64,000 bases of DNA from Citricoccus muralis. GTDB taxonomy: Bacteria; Actinomycetota; Actinomycetes; Actinomycetales; Micrococcaceae. The notes below the pieces were generated by a model. That model ran no database searches. It saw nothing but the letters and a program-made list of their open reading frames with translations, and was not told the origin of the DNA. This document shows positions 8,893 to 17,736 of this stretch, in pieces. Numbering within the stretch: the first letter of the stretch is position 1; every line of letters begins with the position of its first letter. The position numbers and the translations under genes were made by a program. The stretch covers positions 1,054,001-1,118,000 of the forward strand of contig NZ_CP121252.1 of the NCBI RefSeq assembly GCF_029637705.1, read 5' to 3'.

Positions 8893-10290
8893 GTGAGTCC
8901 TCTCGAAAATGTTCAGCGTCCCTCTCTCACCATCGTCGGCGGCGGGCCGGGCGGTTACGAAGCTGCCCTGGTGGCGGCCAAACTCGGTGCCACCGTCACC
9001 GTGGTGGAACGCGCCGGACTCGGTGGCGCTGCGGTGCTCACCGACGTCGTGCCCTCCAAGACCCTCATCGCCACGGCCGACTCTCGCCGTCGCGTGATGA
9101 AAGCCCCCGCGCTGGGCGTCAAGCTGGACACCGAGGCCATCCAGACCGACATCCAGGCGATCGATCGGCGCCTGCTCCAGCTGGCTTCCGACCAGTCGCG
9201 GGATATTCGTACCGCCTTGGAGCGCCGCGGCGTCAAGATCATCATCGGCGAGGCGAAGCTCACGTCGGACAAGACCGTCGCCGTGACCACACCCGAGGGC
9301 ACCGAAACCGTCACCTCGGACGCGATCCTGCTGGCCACCGGCGCCTCACCGCGTGAACTGCCCACCGCCATGCCCGACGGGCAGCGGATCTTCAACTGGA
9401 AACAGGTCTATAACCTCACCGAGTTGCCCGAGCACATGATCGTGGTCGGCTCCGGCGTGACCGGTGCTGAGTTCGCCTCCGCATACAACCTGCTGGGCGC
9501 GAAGGTTTCCCTGGTGTCCTCGCGCGATCAGGTGCTGCCGAACGAGGACCCCGACGCCGCCCGCGTGCTGGAGGACGTGTTCACCCGCAACGGCGTCAAC
9601 GTCGTCTCCCGCACCCGCGCCAATGCGGTGACCCGCACCGAGAACGGGGTGCAGGTGGAACTGTCCACCGGGGAGATCCTCGAGGGCAGCCACTGCCTGC
9701 TCGCCGTCGGCGGAGTCCCGAACACGCAGAACATCGGGCTAGAAGAAGTCGGCGTGCAGCTTACCGAATCCGGTCACATTGCCACCGACTCCGTCTCGCG
9801 GACCTCGGTGCCCGGGATCTACGCGGCCGGCGACTGCACCGGTGTGTTCGCGCTGGCCTCCGTGGCCGCCATGCAGGGACGTGTCGCGGTGGCGCACCTG
9901 ATGGGTGACGCTGTGCAGCCGATCAAGCACCACCTGGTGGCTTCGAATATTTTCACCTCACCGGAGATTGCCACCGTGGGACTGACCGACGCGCAGGCTC
10001 GCAGCGACCAGTACCAGGTGGATGAGATCAAGATGGATCTGACCACCAACCCGCGCGCCAAGATGGCCGACGTCTCCGAGGGATTCGTCAAGATCTTCGC
10101 CCGCAAGGGTTCCGGCACGGTGGTGGGCGGCGTCATCGTCGCCCCGCGTGCCTCCGAGCTGATCTACGCGCTGGCGCTCGCCGTCACCCACAAACTGCAC
10201 GTGGATGACCTGGCGAACACCTTCACCGTGTACCCGTCGCTGTCGGGATCGGTGGCCGAGGCGGCTCGACGCCTGCACGTTCGCGGCTGA
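8893..10290 (+). CDS. lpdA: NAD(P)H-quinone dehydrogenase of the dihydrolipoamide dehydrogenase family (LpdA type)
   Basis: This 465-residue flavoprotein disulfide-reductase fold has an FAD-binding GGGPGG at about 16-21, a second Rossmann motif GSGVTGAEFASAY, and a C-terminal dimerisation domain. The redox-active CxxxxC is missing: where lipoamide dehydrogenases have GGTCLNVGCIPSK this protein has GGAAVLTDVVPSK. That is the hallmark of the LpdA-type quinone reductases known from Mycobacterium tuberculosis (Rv3303c). It is therefore expected to reduce quinones rather than lipoamide. The GTG at 8893 is preceded by AGGAC about 10 nt upstream. It is divergent from the PNP operon, and its 3' end overlaps pdxT by 68 nt in convergent orientation. 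Confidence 0.88.
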   Translation: MSPLENVQRPSLTIVGGGPGGYEAALVAAKLGATVTVVERAGLGGAAVLTDVVPSKTLIATADSRRRVMKAPALGVKLDTEAIQTDIQAIDRRLLQLASDQSRDIRTALERRGVKIIIGEAKLTSDKTVAVTTPEGTETVTSDAILLATGASPRELPTAMPDGQRIFNWKQVYNLTELPEHMIVVGSGVTGAEFASAYNLLGAKVSLVSSRDQVLPNEDPDAARVLEDVFTRNGVNVVSRTRANAVTRTENGVQVELSTGEILEGSHCLLAVGGVPNTQNIGLEEVGVQLTESGHIATDSVSRTSVPGIYAAGDCTGVFALASVAAMQGRVAVAHLMGDAVQPIKHHLVASNIFTSPEIATVGLTDAQARSDQYQVDEIKMDLTTNPRAKMADVSEGFVKIFARKGSGTVVGGVIVAPRASELIYALALAVTHKLHVDDLANTFTVYPSLSGSVAEAARRLHVRG

Positions 10291-10936
10291 CCTGGGAGGG
10301 GCGGGCGACCTGGTGCAGAAAATCCCGGTGCACCGTCGTGTCGCCGGTGAGTTCTGGGTGGAACGCGACAGCGGTGAGGTGCCCCTGGCGCACCCCGATC
10401 ACCCGGCCGCCGTCGCGTAGCCGGGAGATGACCTGCACGTGTGCGGCGTGTTGCACCACCTCGGGGGCGCGAATAAACGACGCCGTCACCCGCTGTGGCA
10501 CCGGACCCGTTTGCTGTGCGTCATCGGTAGGGGACGGGGTCCACTCAACGACGGCGCGCATCGAATCCAGTTGCGGACCGAAGGCATTGCGGCGCACCTG
10601 GACCGCCAGTCCGCCCAGCGGCACCAGTCCCGCCGCCGGATTCTCGACGTCGTCGGCCAACAGCACCATGCCCGCGCACGTGCCGAGCACCGGCAGCCCG
10701 GACGCGATCAGGCTTCGCAGCGGGGCGCGCAGCCCCACGATGTCGATCAGCCGAGACAGGGCGGTGGACTCCCCGCCGGGGATCACCAGTCCGTCCAACT
10801 GCGGCTGCTGCGCGCCCGGTCCACCGGGCAGATCCTTCGGCCCGCGGATCGCCACGGTCGTCGCACCGAGTGACTCCAGCATGCGCCGGTGCTCGATCAC
10901 TCCGCCTTGCAGGGCGAGGACGCCGATCCGGTTCAC
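10223..10936 (-). CDS. pdxT: Pyridoxal 5'-phosphate synthase glutaminase subunit PdxT
   Basis: PdxT hydrolyses glutamine and channels ammonia to PdxS for PLP synthesis. The class I glutaminase triad is visible: Cys87 in GTCAGM, His193 and Glu195 in AFHPE, with GGES at 54-57. The GTG at 10936 overlaps the pdxS stop (GTGA), which fixes the start; a TTG one codon upstream is the alternative. The protein is 237 residues, about 40 longer than typical PdxT. It ends with a Pro/Arg-rich tail after DFLHQVARP, and that tail is encoded where the gene runs into the 3' end of lpdA. Confidence 0.95.
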   Translation of the reverse strand: MNRIGVLALQGGVIEHRRMLESLGATTVAIRGPKDLPGGPGAQQPQLDGLVIPGGESTALSRLIDIVGLRAPLRSLIASGLPVLGTCAGMVLLADDVENPAAGLVPLGGLAVQVRRNAFGPQLDSMRAVVEWTPSPTDDAQQTGPVPQRVTASFIRAPEVVQHAAHVQVISRLRDGGRVIGVRQGHLTAVAFHPELTGDTTVHRDFLHQVARPSQVSRERAGVEPPRPPIPTATGTR

Positions 10937-11880
10937 CAACCGCGCTCGGCCAAACGATGCGGAGCCGGCAGATCCGCCACATTGATCCCGACCATGGCCT
11001 CGCCCAGACCGCGGGACGCTTCCGTGATGGCGTCGGCGTCGTCGAACTGAGCCGTGGCCTTCACAATGGCAGCAGCGCGGGCGGCGGGGTCACCGGACTT
11101 GAAGATGCCCGAGCCCACGAACACGCCGTCGGCGCCGAGCTGCATCATCATCGCGGCGTCGGCGGGCGTGGCGACACCGCCGGCGGTGAACAGCACCACG
11201 GGCAGCTTGCCGGTGCGCGCCACCTCCTGCACCAGATGCAGCGGGGCCGCCAGTTCCTTCGCCGCCACGTAGAGGGCGTCGGGATCGCGCAGGGCGGTGG
11301 CTTGGAGCTGGGCGATTTCGGAGGTGATGGTGCGGATGTGACGGGTGGCCTCGGAGACGTCTCCGGTGCCCGCCTCGCCCTTGGATCGGATCATGGCCGC
11401 GCCCTCGCCAATGCGGCGCAGCGCCTCACCCAGGTTGGTGGCGCCGCACACGAACGGTACGCGGAACCGGGTCTTGTTGATGTGGTGCACGTAGTCGGCG
11501 GGCGAGAGCACCTCGGACTCATCGATGAAGTCGACGGAAAGGGATTCCAGGATCTGTGCCTCCACGAAGTGGCCGATGCGTGCCTTGGCCATCACCGGGA
11601 TGGACACCGCGTTGATGATGGACTCGATGAGGTCCGGGTCCGACATGCGGGCCACTCCGCCCTCGGCGCGAATGTCGGCGGGAACGCGCTCCAATGCCAT
11701 GACGGCGACGGCGCCGGCGTCCTCAGCAATGCGAGCCTGTTCTGCGGTGACGACGTCCATAATGACGCCGCCCTTGAGCATTTCGGCGAGGCCGCGGCCC
11801 AGCTGGGCGGCATCATCCGGGGTGTTCTGGTGGTTCCGGTTGGTGTGGTCGGTCTGATCAGTGGTGATGGTTTCAGTCAT
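10933..11880 (-). CDS. pdxS: Pyridoxal 5'-phosphate synthase lyase subunit PdxS
   Basis: This TIM-barrel synthase builds PLP from ribose 5-phosphate, glyceraldehyde 3-phosphate and ammonia. The 315 residues contain Lys99 in [11 protein letters not shown] and Lys167 in [10 protein letters not shown], the two lysines that carry intermediates between active sites. A roughly 25-residue polar N-terminal extension ([16 protein letters not shown]...) precedes the conserved [15 protein letters not shown]. The ATG at 11880 is chosen, and an in-frame ATG at 11889 is a possible alternative. The divergent neighbour pdxR and the boxes between them indicate PLP-responsive control. Confidence 0.96.
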   Translation of the reverse strand: MTETITTDQTDHTNRNHQNTPDDAAQLGRGLAEMLKGGVIMDVVTAEQARIAEDAGAVAVMALERVPADIRAEGGVARMSDPDLIESIINAVSIPVMAKARIGHFVEAQILESLSVDFIDESEVLSPADYVHHINKTRFRVPFVCGATNLGEALRRIGEGAAMIRSKGEAGTGDVSEATRHIRTITSEIAQLQATALRDPDALYVAAKELAAPLHLVQEVARTGKLPVVLFTAGGVATPADAAMMMQLGADGVFVGSGIFKSGDPAARAAAIVKATAQFDDADAITEASRGLGEAMVGINVADLPAPHRLAERGW

Positions 11881-11890
11881 GGGTCCCATT

Positions 11891-11947
11891 GTGGTCCGAG
11901 TGTGTGGACCAAAGATAGGGCCAGATTCTGATAGTTTTTGTGGACCA
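11891..11947. promoter_or_regulatory. Probable PdxR operator region (three GTGGWCC boxes)
   Basis: The pdxS-pdxR intergenic region has GTGGTCC at 11891-11897 and GTGGACC at 11904-11910 and 11940-11946. The first two start 13 nt apart and the third 36 nt further on. MocR-type PdxR regulators are known to bind repeated GTGG-containing boxes between pdxR and pdxST in actinobacteria. On the minus strand TATCTT (near 11914-11919) could be the pdxS -10, which puts the third box just upstream of -35 and the first two just downstream of the start of transcription. Binding is inferred. Confidence 0.55.
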
Positions 11948-11970
11948 GTTTGTCTGCCCGAGGAGGCCCG

Positions 11971-13452
11971 GTGGCCCGCTTTGCCCCGTCGTTCGAGCTG
12001 CCGCTGAGCATCGACCGCACCGCACCCGGTTTGCCGCGCCAGCTGGCCGAGCAGGTCCGTGCCCTGATTCACGCCGATCGGCTGCGCCCCGGGGACCGGA
12101 TGCCCTCCACCCGGGCGCTGGCCCAGGAACTCGGGGTGTCCCGCGGTTCGGTGAGTGCGGCCTATGAGCAGCTGGGCGAGGAAGGCTATCTGCAATCCAC
12201 CCCCGGCGGCACCGTGGTGCATCCGCGTCTGGCGCCGGCACCTGCACCTGCTTCGGGGCGTGAACCGACCACCACGGAGCTGACAGAGTCCGCGCGGGCG
12301 TGGCACCGGGACGTCCGCAGGGAATCACCGATGGAGACCACTCGTGCGGCGCCGCTGCGCCCCGGGCGCCCCGACGTTTCGGTGCTGACCTCCACCGCCT
12401 GGCGGGCGGCCTGGCGTGCCGCCGCGGCCCAGCCCAGCCTCGGATACGTGGGCTCTGGGTCAATGACGCTGCGGCGGCAGATTGCCGAGCACCTGCGTTC
12501 CGTGCGGGCCATGGCGGTCGATCCTGAAGCGCTGGTGGTGACCGCGGGTGCCCGTGATGGGCTGCGCCTGCTGATCACGGCGGCCAGCGCTCGTCACTCG
12601 GGGCCGCTGACGGTCGCCGTGGAGGACCCTGGTTATCCCTCGCTGCACCAGGTCCCCGCCTCCATGGGGCACCGCGTACTGCCCCTGCCTGTGGACGACG
12701 ACGGACTGCGGGTGGACGCGCTTCCCACCGGCGCCCACGCCCCCGCGATGGTGATCGTCACCCCGTCACACCAGTATCCGCTGGGATCATCCATGTCGGC
12801 CGGGCGCCGTCGTGACCTGATCCGCTGGGCCCAGCACAACAACGCCTTGGTGGTGGAGGACGACTACGATTCCGAACTGCGCTATGTGGGTGACCCACTG
12901 CCCTCCCTGGCCGCCTCCGACACCACCGGACGGGTGGCCACCCTGGGCTCCTTCGCGAAACTGGTCACCCCCGGGCTGGGGTTGGGGTATGTGGTGGTTC
13001 CGACGGATGTGCGTCAGGCGGTGACGTCGTTGACGGCGCAGGCGGGCACCCCGGTGTCGGGAATTGTGCAGGATGCGATGAGCACGTTCATGGCCCAGGG
13101 CGGACTGCGCCGCCACACCGCACGGATGCGCAGGGAGTACCGGCGTCGTCGTGATGTGGTGCTCCAGGTTTTCGAGGATGCCTCCATGCCGTCTTCGGTC
13201 ACCGTGCTGCCGATGGCCGGGGGGCTGCACGCGGTGTTGACACTCGACGACGCAGCCCAAGAGGCCCGCGTCATCAGCGCGGCACGGGCAGCCGGGCTCG
13301 GCGTGCAGGGGCTGGGGGATTACTGGAGCCGGGGGACCTCGGCGCAGCCCGCCATGTCCGGCGTCGTGTTGGGCATCGGTGAGACGTCCCGGGAGCGCCT
13401 GCAACAGCAGCTGGAACAACTGCGGGCGGTGCTGGTCGCTGCCCTCCAGTGA
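11971..13452 (+). CDS. pdxR: MocR-family (GntR-HTH plus aminotransferase-fold) regulator PdxR
   Basis: This 493-residue regulator activates PLP synthesis genes and senses PLP with its aminotransferase-like domain. It has an N-terminal GntR winged helix ([13 protein letters not shown], then [18 protein letters not shown]), a linker, then a fold-type I aminotransferase domain. That domain carries [11 protein letters not shown] and the PLP-lysine segment [17 protein letters not shown]. The start at GTG 11971 has a perfect AGGAGG at 11961-11966. The frame is open to a TTG at 11938, but that overlaps the operator boxes. It is divergent from pdxST, the standard arrangement for an activator of those genes. 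Confidence 0.93.
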   Translation: MARFAPSFELPLSIDRTAPGLPRQLAEQVRALIHADRLRPGDRMPSTRALAQELGVSRGSVSAAYEQLGEEGYLQSTPGGTVVHPRLAPAPAPASGREPTTTELTESARAWHRDVRRESPMETTRAAPLRPGRPDVSVLTSTAWRAAWRAAAAQPSLGYVGSGSMTLRRQIAEHLRSVRAMAVDPEALVVTAGARDGLRLLITAASARHSGPLTVAVEDPGYPSLHQVPASMGHRVLPLPVDDDGLRVDALPTGAHAPAMVIVTPSHQYPLGSSMSAGRRRDLIRWAQHNNALVVEDDYDSELRYVGDPLPSLAASDTTGRVATLGSFAKLVTPGLGLGYVVVPTDVRQAVTSLTAQAGTPVSGIVQDAMSTFMAQGGLRRHTARMRREYRRRRDVVLQVFEDASMPSSVTVLPMAGGLHAVLTLDDAAQEARVISAARAAGLGVQGLGDYWSRGTSAQPAMSGVVLGIGETSRERLQQQLEQLRAVLVAALQ

Positions 13453-13513
13453 AGGGACAGCGATCAGCACCGCCCGGTCGTTGTCAGATCCATCCAGATC
13501 AGACCAGTCCAGA

Positions 13514-14923
13514 TCAGCGAATGGTGACCTCGTCAAGGTTACGGGTCTTGGTTTCCGGGGCCAGGATCAGTGCGAGCGTGGTCAGCACGGCCGCAGCGGA
13601 GAGGTAGTACCCCACGTAGGACACGTCGAAGCTCTGCACCAGCCACGCGGCGATGAACGGGGTCAGCGCGGCACCCAGAATCGAGGAAACGTTGTAGGCG
13701 ACGCCGGATCCGGTGTAGCGGGTGTTCGTCGGGAACAGCTCCGGCAACACCGCAGACATGGGCCCGAAGGTCAGACCCATCAACGCCATGCCGACCATGA
13801 GGAACGCGACCATGCGCACGGCCGAAATACCGTCATCGGTGATCATGTTCTCGGGGGAGAGCCACCAGCCGAAGGTCAGGCCGAACACCACGATCAGCGC
13901 GGAAATCACGATCAGGGTGGGACGTCGTCCGAAGCGGTCCGCCAACAGGCCCGAGACGGGTACGAAGGCGGCGAAGAAGAGGATGCCGATTAGTTGCAGC
14001 ACCAGGAACTCGTTGTAGGACTCGCCCAGGCCACCGCTTTCGCGGCGACCGATGGCGTAGGAGAGGATCCAAGTGGTCATCAGGTAGAACAGCACGTAGG
14101 TGGCGTACATGATGAAGGTGCCGAGAATCAGCTCCCACCAGTTGCGCTTGAAGACCTCGCTAATGGGGGCTTTCACCCGCTGGTCATTGTCGATGGCGCG
14201 CTGGAAGACCGGGGTTTCCTCGAGTCGGACGCGCACCCACATTCCCACAGCCACCATGACGGCGGACAGCAAGAACGGCAGGCGCCACACCCAGTCGATA
14301 AACACGTGGTCGGCGCCGTGCTCCACGGAGTTGTAACCGAACGCCACCACCAGAATCAGGAACAACCCGTTGGCCAGCATGAAGCCGATGGGCGCACCCA
14401 GCTGGGGCCACATGGCGGCCCAGGCGCGCTTGCCTTCCTTCGCGGTTTCGGTGGCGAGCAGCGCCGCACCGGACCATTCGCCACCCAAGCCCAGGCCCTG
14501 GCAGAAGCGCAGGATGGTGAGCATGACCGGCGCCCACAGCCCGATTTGGAAGTAGGTGGGCAGGCAGCCAATGAGGAAGGTGGCGATGCCCATGGTCAGC
14601 AGCGAGCCGATCAGGGTGACCTTGCGCCCGATGACGTCGCCGAAGTGACCGAAGATGATGGATCCCAGCGGCCGTGCCACGAAGGCGGCACCGAACGTCG
14701 CCATCGAGGCCAGCAGTGCGGTGGATTCGTTGCCATCGGCTGCGCCCGCGAAGAAGATCAGCGGGAAGACCGACACGGCGGCTGTGGCGTAAATGTAGAA
14801 GTCGTAAAACTCAATCGAGGTGCCGACCAGTGAGGCGATCACGACGCGGCGGCGGGGCACTCCGAGTTCGGCGGTGCCGTCGTCGGGGCGGGAGCCCTCG
14901 ACGGTGGTGGTGTCTGCGGACAT
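13514..14923 (-). CDS. MFS transporter of the metabolite:H+ symporter (MHS) family
   Basis: This 469-residue protein has twelve predicted transmembrane helices. The N-terminal SLVGTSIEFYDFYIYATAA and the loop motif GHFGDVIGRKVTL are typical of the MHS group (ProP, ShiA, dicarboxylate and aromatic acid carriers). The substrate cannot be read from sequence. It is 30 nt downstream of the carboxylase alpha-subunit gene, with its own GGAG ribosome-binding site, so it is probably the second gene of that operon. A carrier for an organic acid that feeds acyl-CoA metabolism is a reasonable guess. The short 3' region holds a tandem TCCAGATCAG (13493-13502 and 13508-13517). Confidence 0.88.
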   Translation of the reverse strand: MSADTTTVEGSRPDDGTAELGVPRRRVVIASLVGTSIEFYDFYIYATAAVSVFPLIFFAGAADGNESTALLASMATFGAAFVARPLGSIIFGHFGDVIGRKVTLIGSLLTMGIATFLIGCLPTYFQIGLWAPVMLTILRFCQGLGLGGEWSGAALLATETAKEGKRAWAAMWPQLGAPIGFMLANGLFLILVVAFGYNSVEHGADHVFIDWVWRLPFLLSAVMVAVGMWVRVRLEETPVFQRAIDNDQRVKAPISEVFKRNWWELILGTFIMYATYVLFYLMTTWILSYAIGRRESGGLGESYNEFLVLQLIGILFFAAFVPVSGLLADRFGRRPTLIVISALIVVFGLTFGWWLSPENMITDDGISAVRMVAFLMVGMALMGLTFGPMSAVLPELFPTNTRYTGSGVAYNVSSILGAALTPFIAAWLVQSFDVSYVGYYLSAAAVLTTLALILAPETKTRNLDEVTIR

Positions 14924-14953
14924 GCAGGTTTCTCCTGAACAGGTGTGATTAAT

Positions 14954-16801
14954 TTAGTCGGCGATGACGGCGATGACGGCGCCGGCGGTGACTGTGGCAC
15001 CGGCGTCGGCGGCGAGCTCCGTGATGGTGCCCGCTTTGTGGGCCGTCAGTGGCTGTTCCATCTTCATGGCCTCGAGCACCACAATCAGGTCTCCTTCGGC
15101 CACGGTGTCACCCACGTGGGCGGCCACCTTGACGATGGTGCCCTGCATCGGCGAGGTCAGCGTGTCCCCGCTGGCCCCGGACGCGGTGGCGCCTCGGGCT
15201 GAACTGCGGGAACGGCGACGGCGCGACCCTGGTTTTGAGGCCGCACCACCGGAGATTGATGGTACTGCACCGTAGCCGCCGGGCAAAGACACCTCGACGC
15301 GCTTACCGTTGACCTCCACGGTCACAGTGCGGCGTTCGTCGTCGTCGGACTCAGCGCCACCCGCGGCCTCGGCGCCGCCAACAGGACCCGCGTAGGGGGC
15401 CAGCTCGGTGGCGAATTCGGTTTCGATCCAGCGAGTGTGCACGCTGAAGGGCTCGTCCGAGCCGTGCACCTCGGGCGCAAAAGCAGGATCGGTGACCACG
15501 GCGCGGTGGAATGGCAGCACGGTGGCCATGCCTGCGATCTGCATCTCGGCCAGGGCGCGCCGGGATCGACGCAACGCCTGCTCGCGGTCAGCGCCGGTGA
15601 CGATGAGCTTGGCCACCATCGAGTCGAAGGCGCCGGAAATGGTCTCGCCCTCCTCGACGCCGGTGTCCACGCGTACGCCGGGGCCACCCGGCAGGCGGAA
15701 ACTGGTCAGGGTGCCCGGTGCGGGCATGAAGTTGCGACCCGGGTCCTCGCCGTTGAGGCGGAACTCGAAGGAGTGTCCGCGCACCTCGGGGTGGTCGTAG
15801 CCCAGGGTCTCACCGCGGGCGATGCGGAACTGTTCGCGCACCAGGTCCAGCCCGGTGACTTCCTCGGAGACCGGGTGCTCTACCTGCAGGCGCGTGTTGA
15901 CCTCGAGGAAGGAGATGGTGCCGTCCTGGCCCACCAAGAACTCGCAGGTGCCGGCGCCGATGTAACCGGCGGCACGCAGCAGCTCCACGGAGGACGAATA
16001 AAGGCGCTCGTTCTGCTCGGTGGTCAGGAACGGGGCAGGTGCTTCCTCCACGAGCTTTTGGTTGCGCCGCTGCAGGGAGCAGTCGCGGGTGGAGACGACG
16101 ACGACGTTGCCCGCAGCGTCGGCCAGGCACTGGGTTTCCACATGGCGCGGTGCATCCAGGAAGCGCTCCACAAAGCACTCGCCGCGTCCGAACGCCGCGG
16201 TGGCCTCGCGCACGGCCGATTCGTAGAGTTCCGGAATCTCGGCACGCTCGCGTGCCACCTTAATGCCGCGACCACCGCCACCATGAGCGGCTTTGATGGC
16301 CAGGGGGAGTCCGAATTCGTCGGCGAAAGCCAGCACTTCATCCGCGCTGGTCACCGGATCGGGGGTGCCCGGAGCCAGGGGAGCACCGACCTGCTGGGCC
16401 AGGTGCCGGGCCGAGACCTTGTCACCCAGCTGTGAGATGGCCGATGGCGGCGGGCCGATCCACACCAGCCCGGCATCGAGTACCGCCTGAGCGAAATCAG
16501 CGTTTTCGGAAAGGAACCCGTAGCCGGGGTGCACGGCGTCGGCACCGGAATCGCGGGCGGCCTTCAGGATCTTGTCCACCACGAGGTACGAATCGGTGGC
16601 GGTCACCCCGCCCAGGGCGTAGGCATCGTCGGCCAAACGCACATGCAGGGCATCGCGGTCGGCGTCGGCGTACACCGCTACCGCCTCCAGACCCTCATCG
16701 TGAGCGGCGCGGATGACCCGGACCGCGATCTCGCCTCGGTTGGCGATCAGCACCCGCGAAAACGGGCGGAGATTCATCGGCTCACCGGTGGTGGCGGTCA
16801 T
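14954..16801 (-). CDS. Acyl-CoA carboxylase alpha subunit (biotin carboxylase + BCCP)
   Basis: This 615-residue fused alpha subunit, of the actinobacterial AccA/PccA type, carboxylates its own biotin in an ATP-dependent way. It hands the carboxyl group to a beta-subunit carboxyltransferase. It has the biotin carboxylase start [18 protein letters not shown], an ATP-grasp glycine loop [13 protein letters not shown], the catalytic block [14 protein letters not shown], and a C-terminal biotinyl domain with EAMKM (biotinylated Lys580). The ATG at 16801 has AAGGAG upstream; MNLRPF eight codons later is the alternative. The partner beta and epsilon subunits are 7-8 kb away (23.1-25.0 kb) beside birA. 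Confidence 0.94.
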   Translation of the reverse strand: MTATTGEPMNLRPFSRVLIANRGEIAVRVIRAAHDEGLEAVAVYADADRDALHVRLADDAYALGGVTATDSYLVVDKILKAARDSGADAVHPGYGFLSENADFAQAVLDAGLVWIGPPPSAISQLGDKVSARHLAQQVGAPLAPGTPDPVTSADEVLAFADEFGLPLAIKAAHGGGGRGIKVARERAEIPELYESAVREATAAFGRGECFVERFLDAPRHVETQCLADAAGNVVVVSTRDCSLQRRNQKLVEEAPAPFLTTEQNERLYSSSVELLRAAGYIGAGTCEFLVGQDGTISFLEVNTRLQVEHPVSEEVTGLDLVREQFRIARGETLGYDHPEVRGHSFEFRLNGEDPGRNFMPAPGTLTSFRLPGGPGVRVDTGVEEGETISGAFDSMVAKLIVTGADREQALRRSRRALAEMQIAGMATVLPFHRAVVTDPAFAPEVHGSDEPFSVHTRWIETEFATELAPYAGPVGGAEAAGGAESDDDERRTVTVEVNGKRVEVSLPGGYGAVPSISGGAASKPGSRRRRSRSSARGATASGASGDTLTSPMQGTIVKVAAHVGDTVAEGDLIVVLEAMKMEQPLTAHKAGTITELAADAGATVTAGAVIAVIAD

Positions 16802-16934
16802 GCAGGTCGGCTCCTTGAACGTGCTCGGTTGCCGCCAACGGGGCAGCATCGGGGTCTTCGGTGACCTCCCCGGAGCCGCTGGGCACCCCGCTGGGCTCGG
16901 TGGGTCACCCTGAAAAGGGTATGCCACCAGACGT

Positions 16935-17000
16935 GGGATTCCTACAGGATGACGCGCGGAACATGCCCGAATCGGTCCATCTCTTGTAGGAATCCTACAG
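16935..17000. promoter_or_regulatory. Two copies of a palindromic operator upstream of the carboxylase alpha gene
   Basis: Positions 16986-17000 hold TGTAGGAATCCTACA, a 15-bp palindrome with only the central base unpaired. A second copy near 16933-16947 reads CGTGGGATTCCTACA, two mismatches from the same palindrome. They lie 134-200 nt upstream of the alpha-subunit start. A third, weaker copy lies between the beta-subunit gene and birA (25062-25078). This looks like a dimeric regulator site shared by the carboxylase genes. Which regulator binds cannot be said from this window. Confidence 0.6.
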
Positions 17001-17022
17001 TTGACCCGCTGTCAGGGCGCGG

Positions 17023-17736
17023 TTAGTCCGCCCAGACGGAAGTAAGCGAGTATCCCAGCTCGTTGAGCATTTCGCGCAGGGCCAGCACGGACAGGCCCAG
17101 CACCGCATTCGGATCACCCTCCACCCGGCGCACCAGGGCGGCCCCGCGGGCCTCCAGGGTGAAGCCACCGGCGCAACCCAACGGTTCCCCGGTGGCCACG
17201 TAGTCCTGGATCTCTGCCTCACTGGCATCGGCGAAACTCACCTGGGCCGAGACCGTGCGTCGGCGCTGCCGGGTCGGGTCCGGCAGTGCGCCCTCGGCAT
17301 CGGGAATCTCGATCACGGTATGCCCGGTGTGCAGGGTGCCGGTGCCGCCGGCCTGGGCCCTCCAGCGTTCCAGCGCCACGTCGGCGGTGCCGGGTTTGCC
17401 GTGGGCTTCGCCGTCGAACTCGAACACCGAATCGCAGCCCAGCACCAGCAGGGCGGGCTCGTTCTGCGCGGGTGTTGCTGCGGTGCCTGCGTGATCTCCG
17501 GTGTGATCCTCGGGTGCGTCATCCACGTCGGTCAGGAGCGTGGCGACGACGTCGAGGGCCTTCGCCCGGGCGAGCTCGCCGGCCAGTGTCTCTGGATCCG
17601 GCGAGCCTAATTCTGCGGCCACCGCCTCTTCGTCGACGTCGGAGACCATGGTCATGAACGGGATCCCGGCCCGGTGCAGCACCTCGGCCCGGGCTGACGA
17701 CGCCGAGGCCAGCACCAGGCGGAACGGACGACTCAT
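17023..17736 (-). CDS. maf: Maf-family nucleoside triphosphate pyrophosphatase
   Basis: This 237-residue house-cleaning pyrophosphatase hydrolyses non-canonical or excess NTPs to NMP and pyrophosphate. Its N-terminus LVLASASSARAEVLHRAGI matches the LxLASxSPxR motif. The acidic loop is VLGCDSVFEFDGEAHGKP, and the C-terminal block EPLGCAGGFTLEARGAALV is typical of the family. Homologues are usually 190-215 residues. The extra length is a Thr/Asp/Ala-rich insert before the acidic loop. The start overlaps the stop of the upstream DUF885 gene (ATGA). Confidence 0.93.
   Translation of the reverse strand: MSRPFRLVLASASSARAEVLHRAGIPFMTMVSDVDEEAVAAELGSPDPETLAGELARAKALDVVATLLTDVDDAPEDHTGDHAGTAATPAQNEPALLVLGCDSVFEFDGEAHGKPGTADVALERWRAQAGGTGTLHTGHTVIEIPDAEGALPDPTRQRRRTVSAQVSFADASEAEIQDYVATGEPLGCAGGFTLEARGAALVRRVEGDPNAVLGLSVLALREMLNELGYSLTSVWAD

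Noticed and set aside
13833-14138. Frames antisense and in parallel to the MHS transporter gene
   Set aside because: Shadows of a transmembrane gene; the transporter frame alone has regular hydrophobic helices and family motifs.
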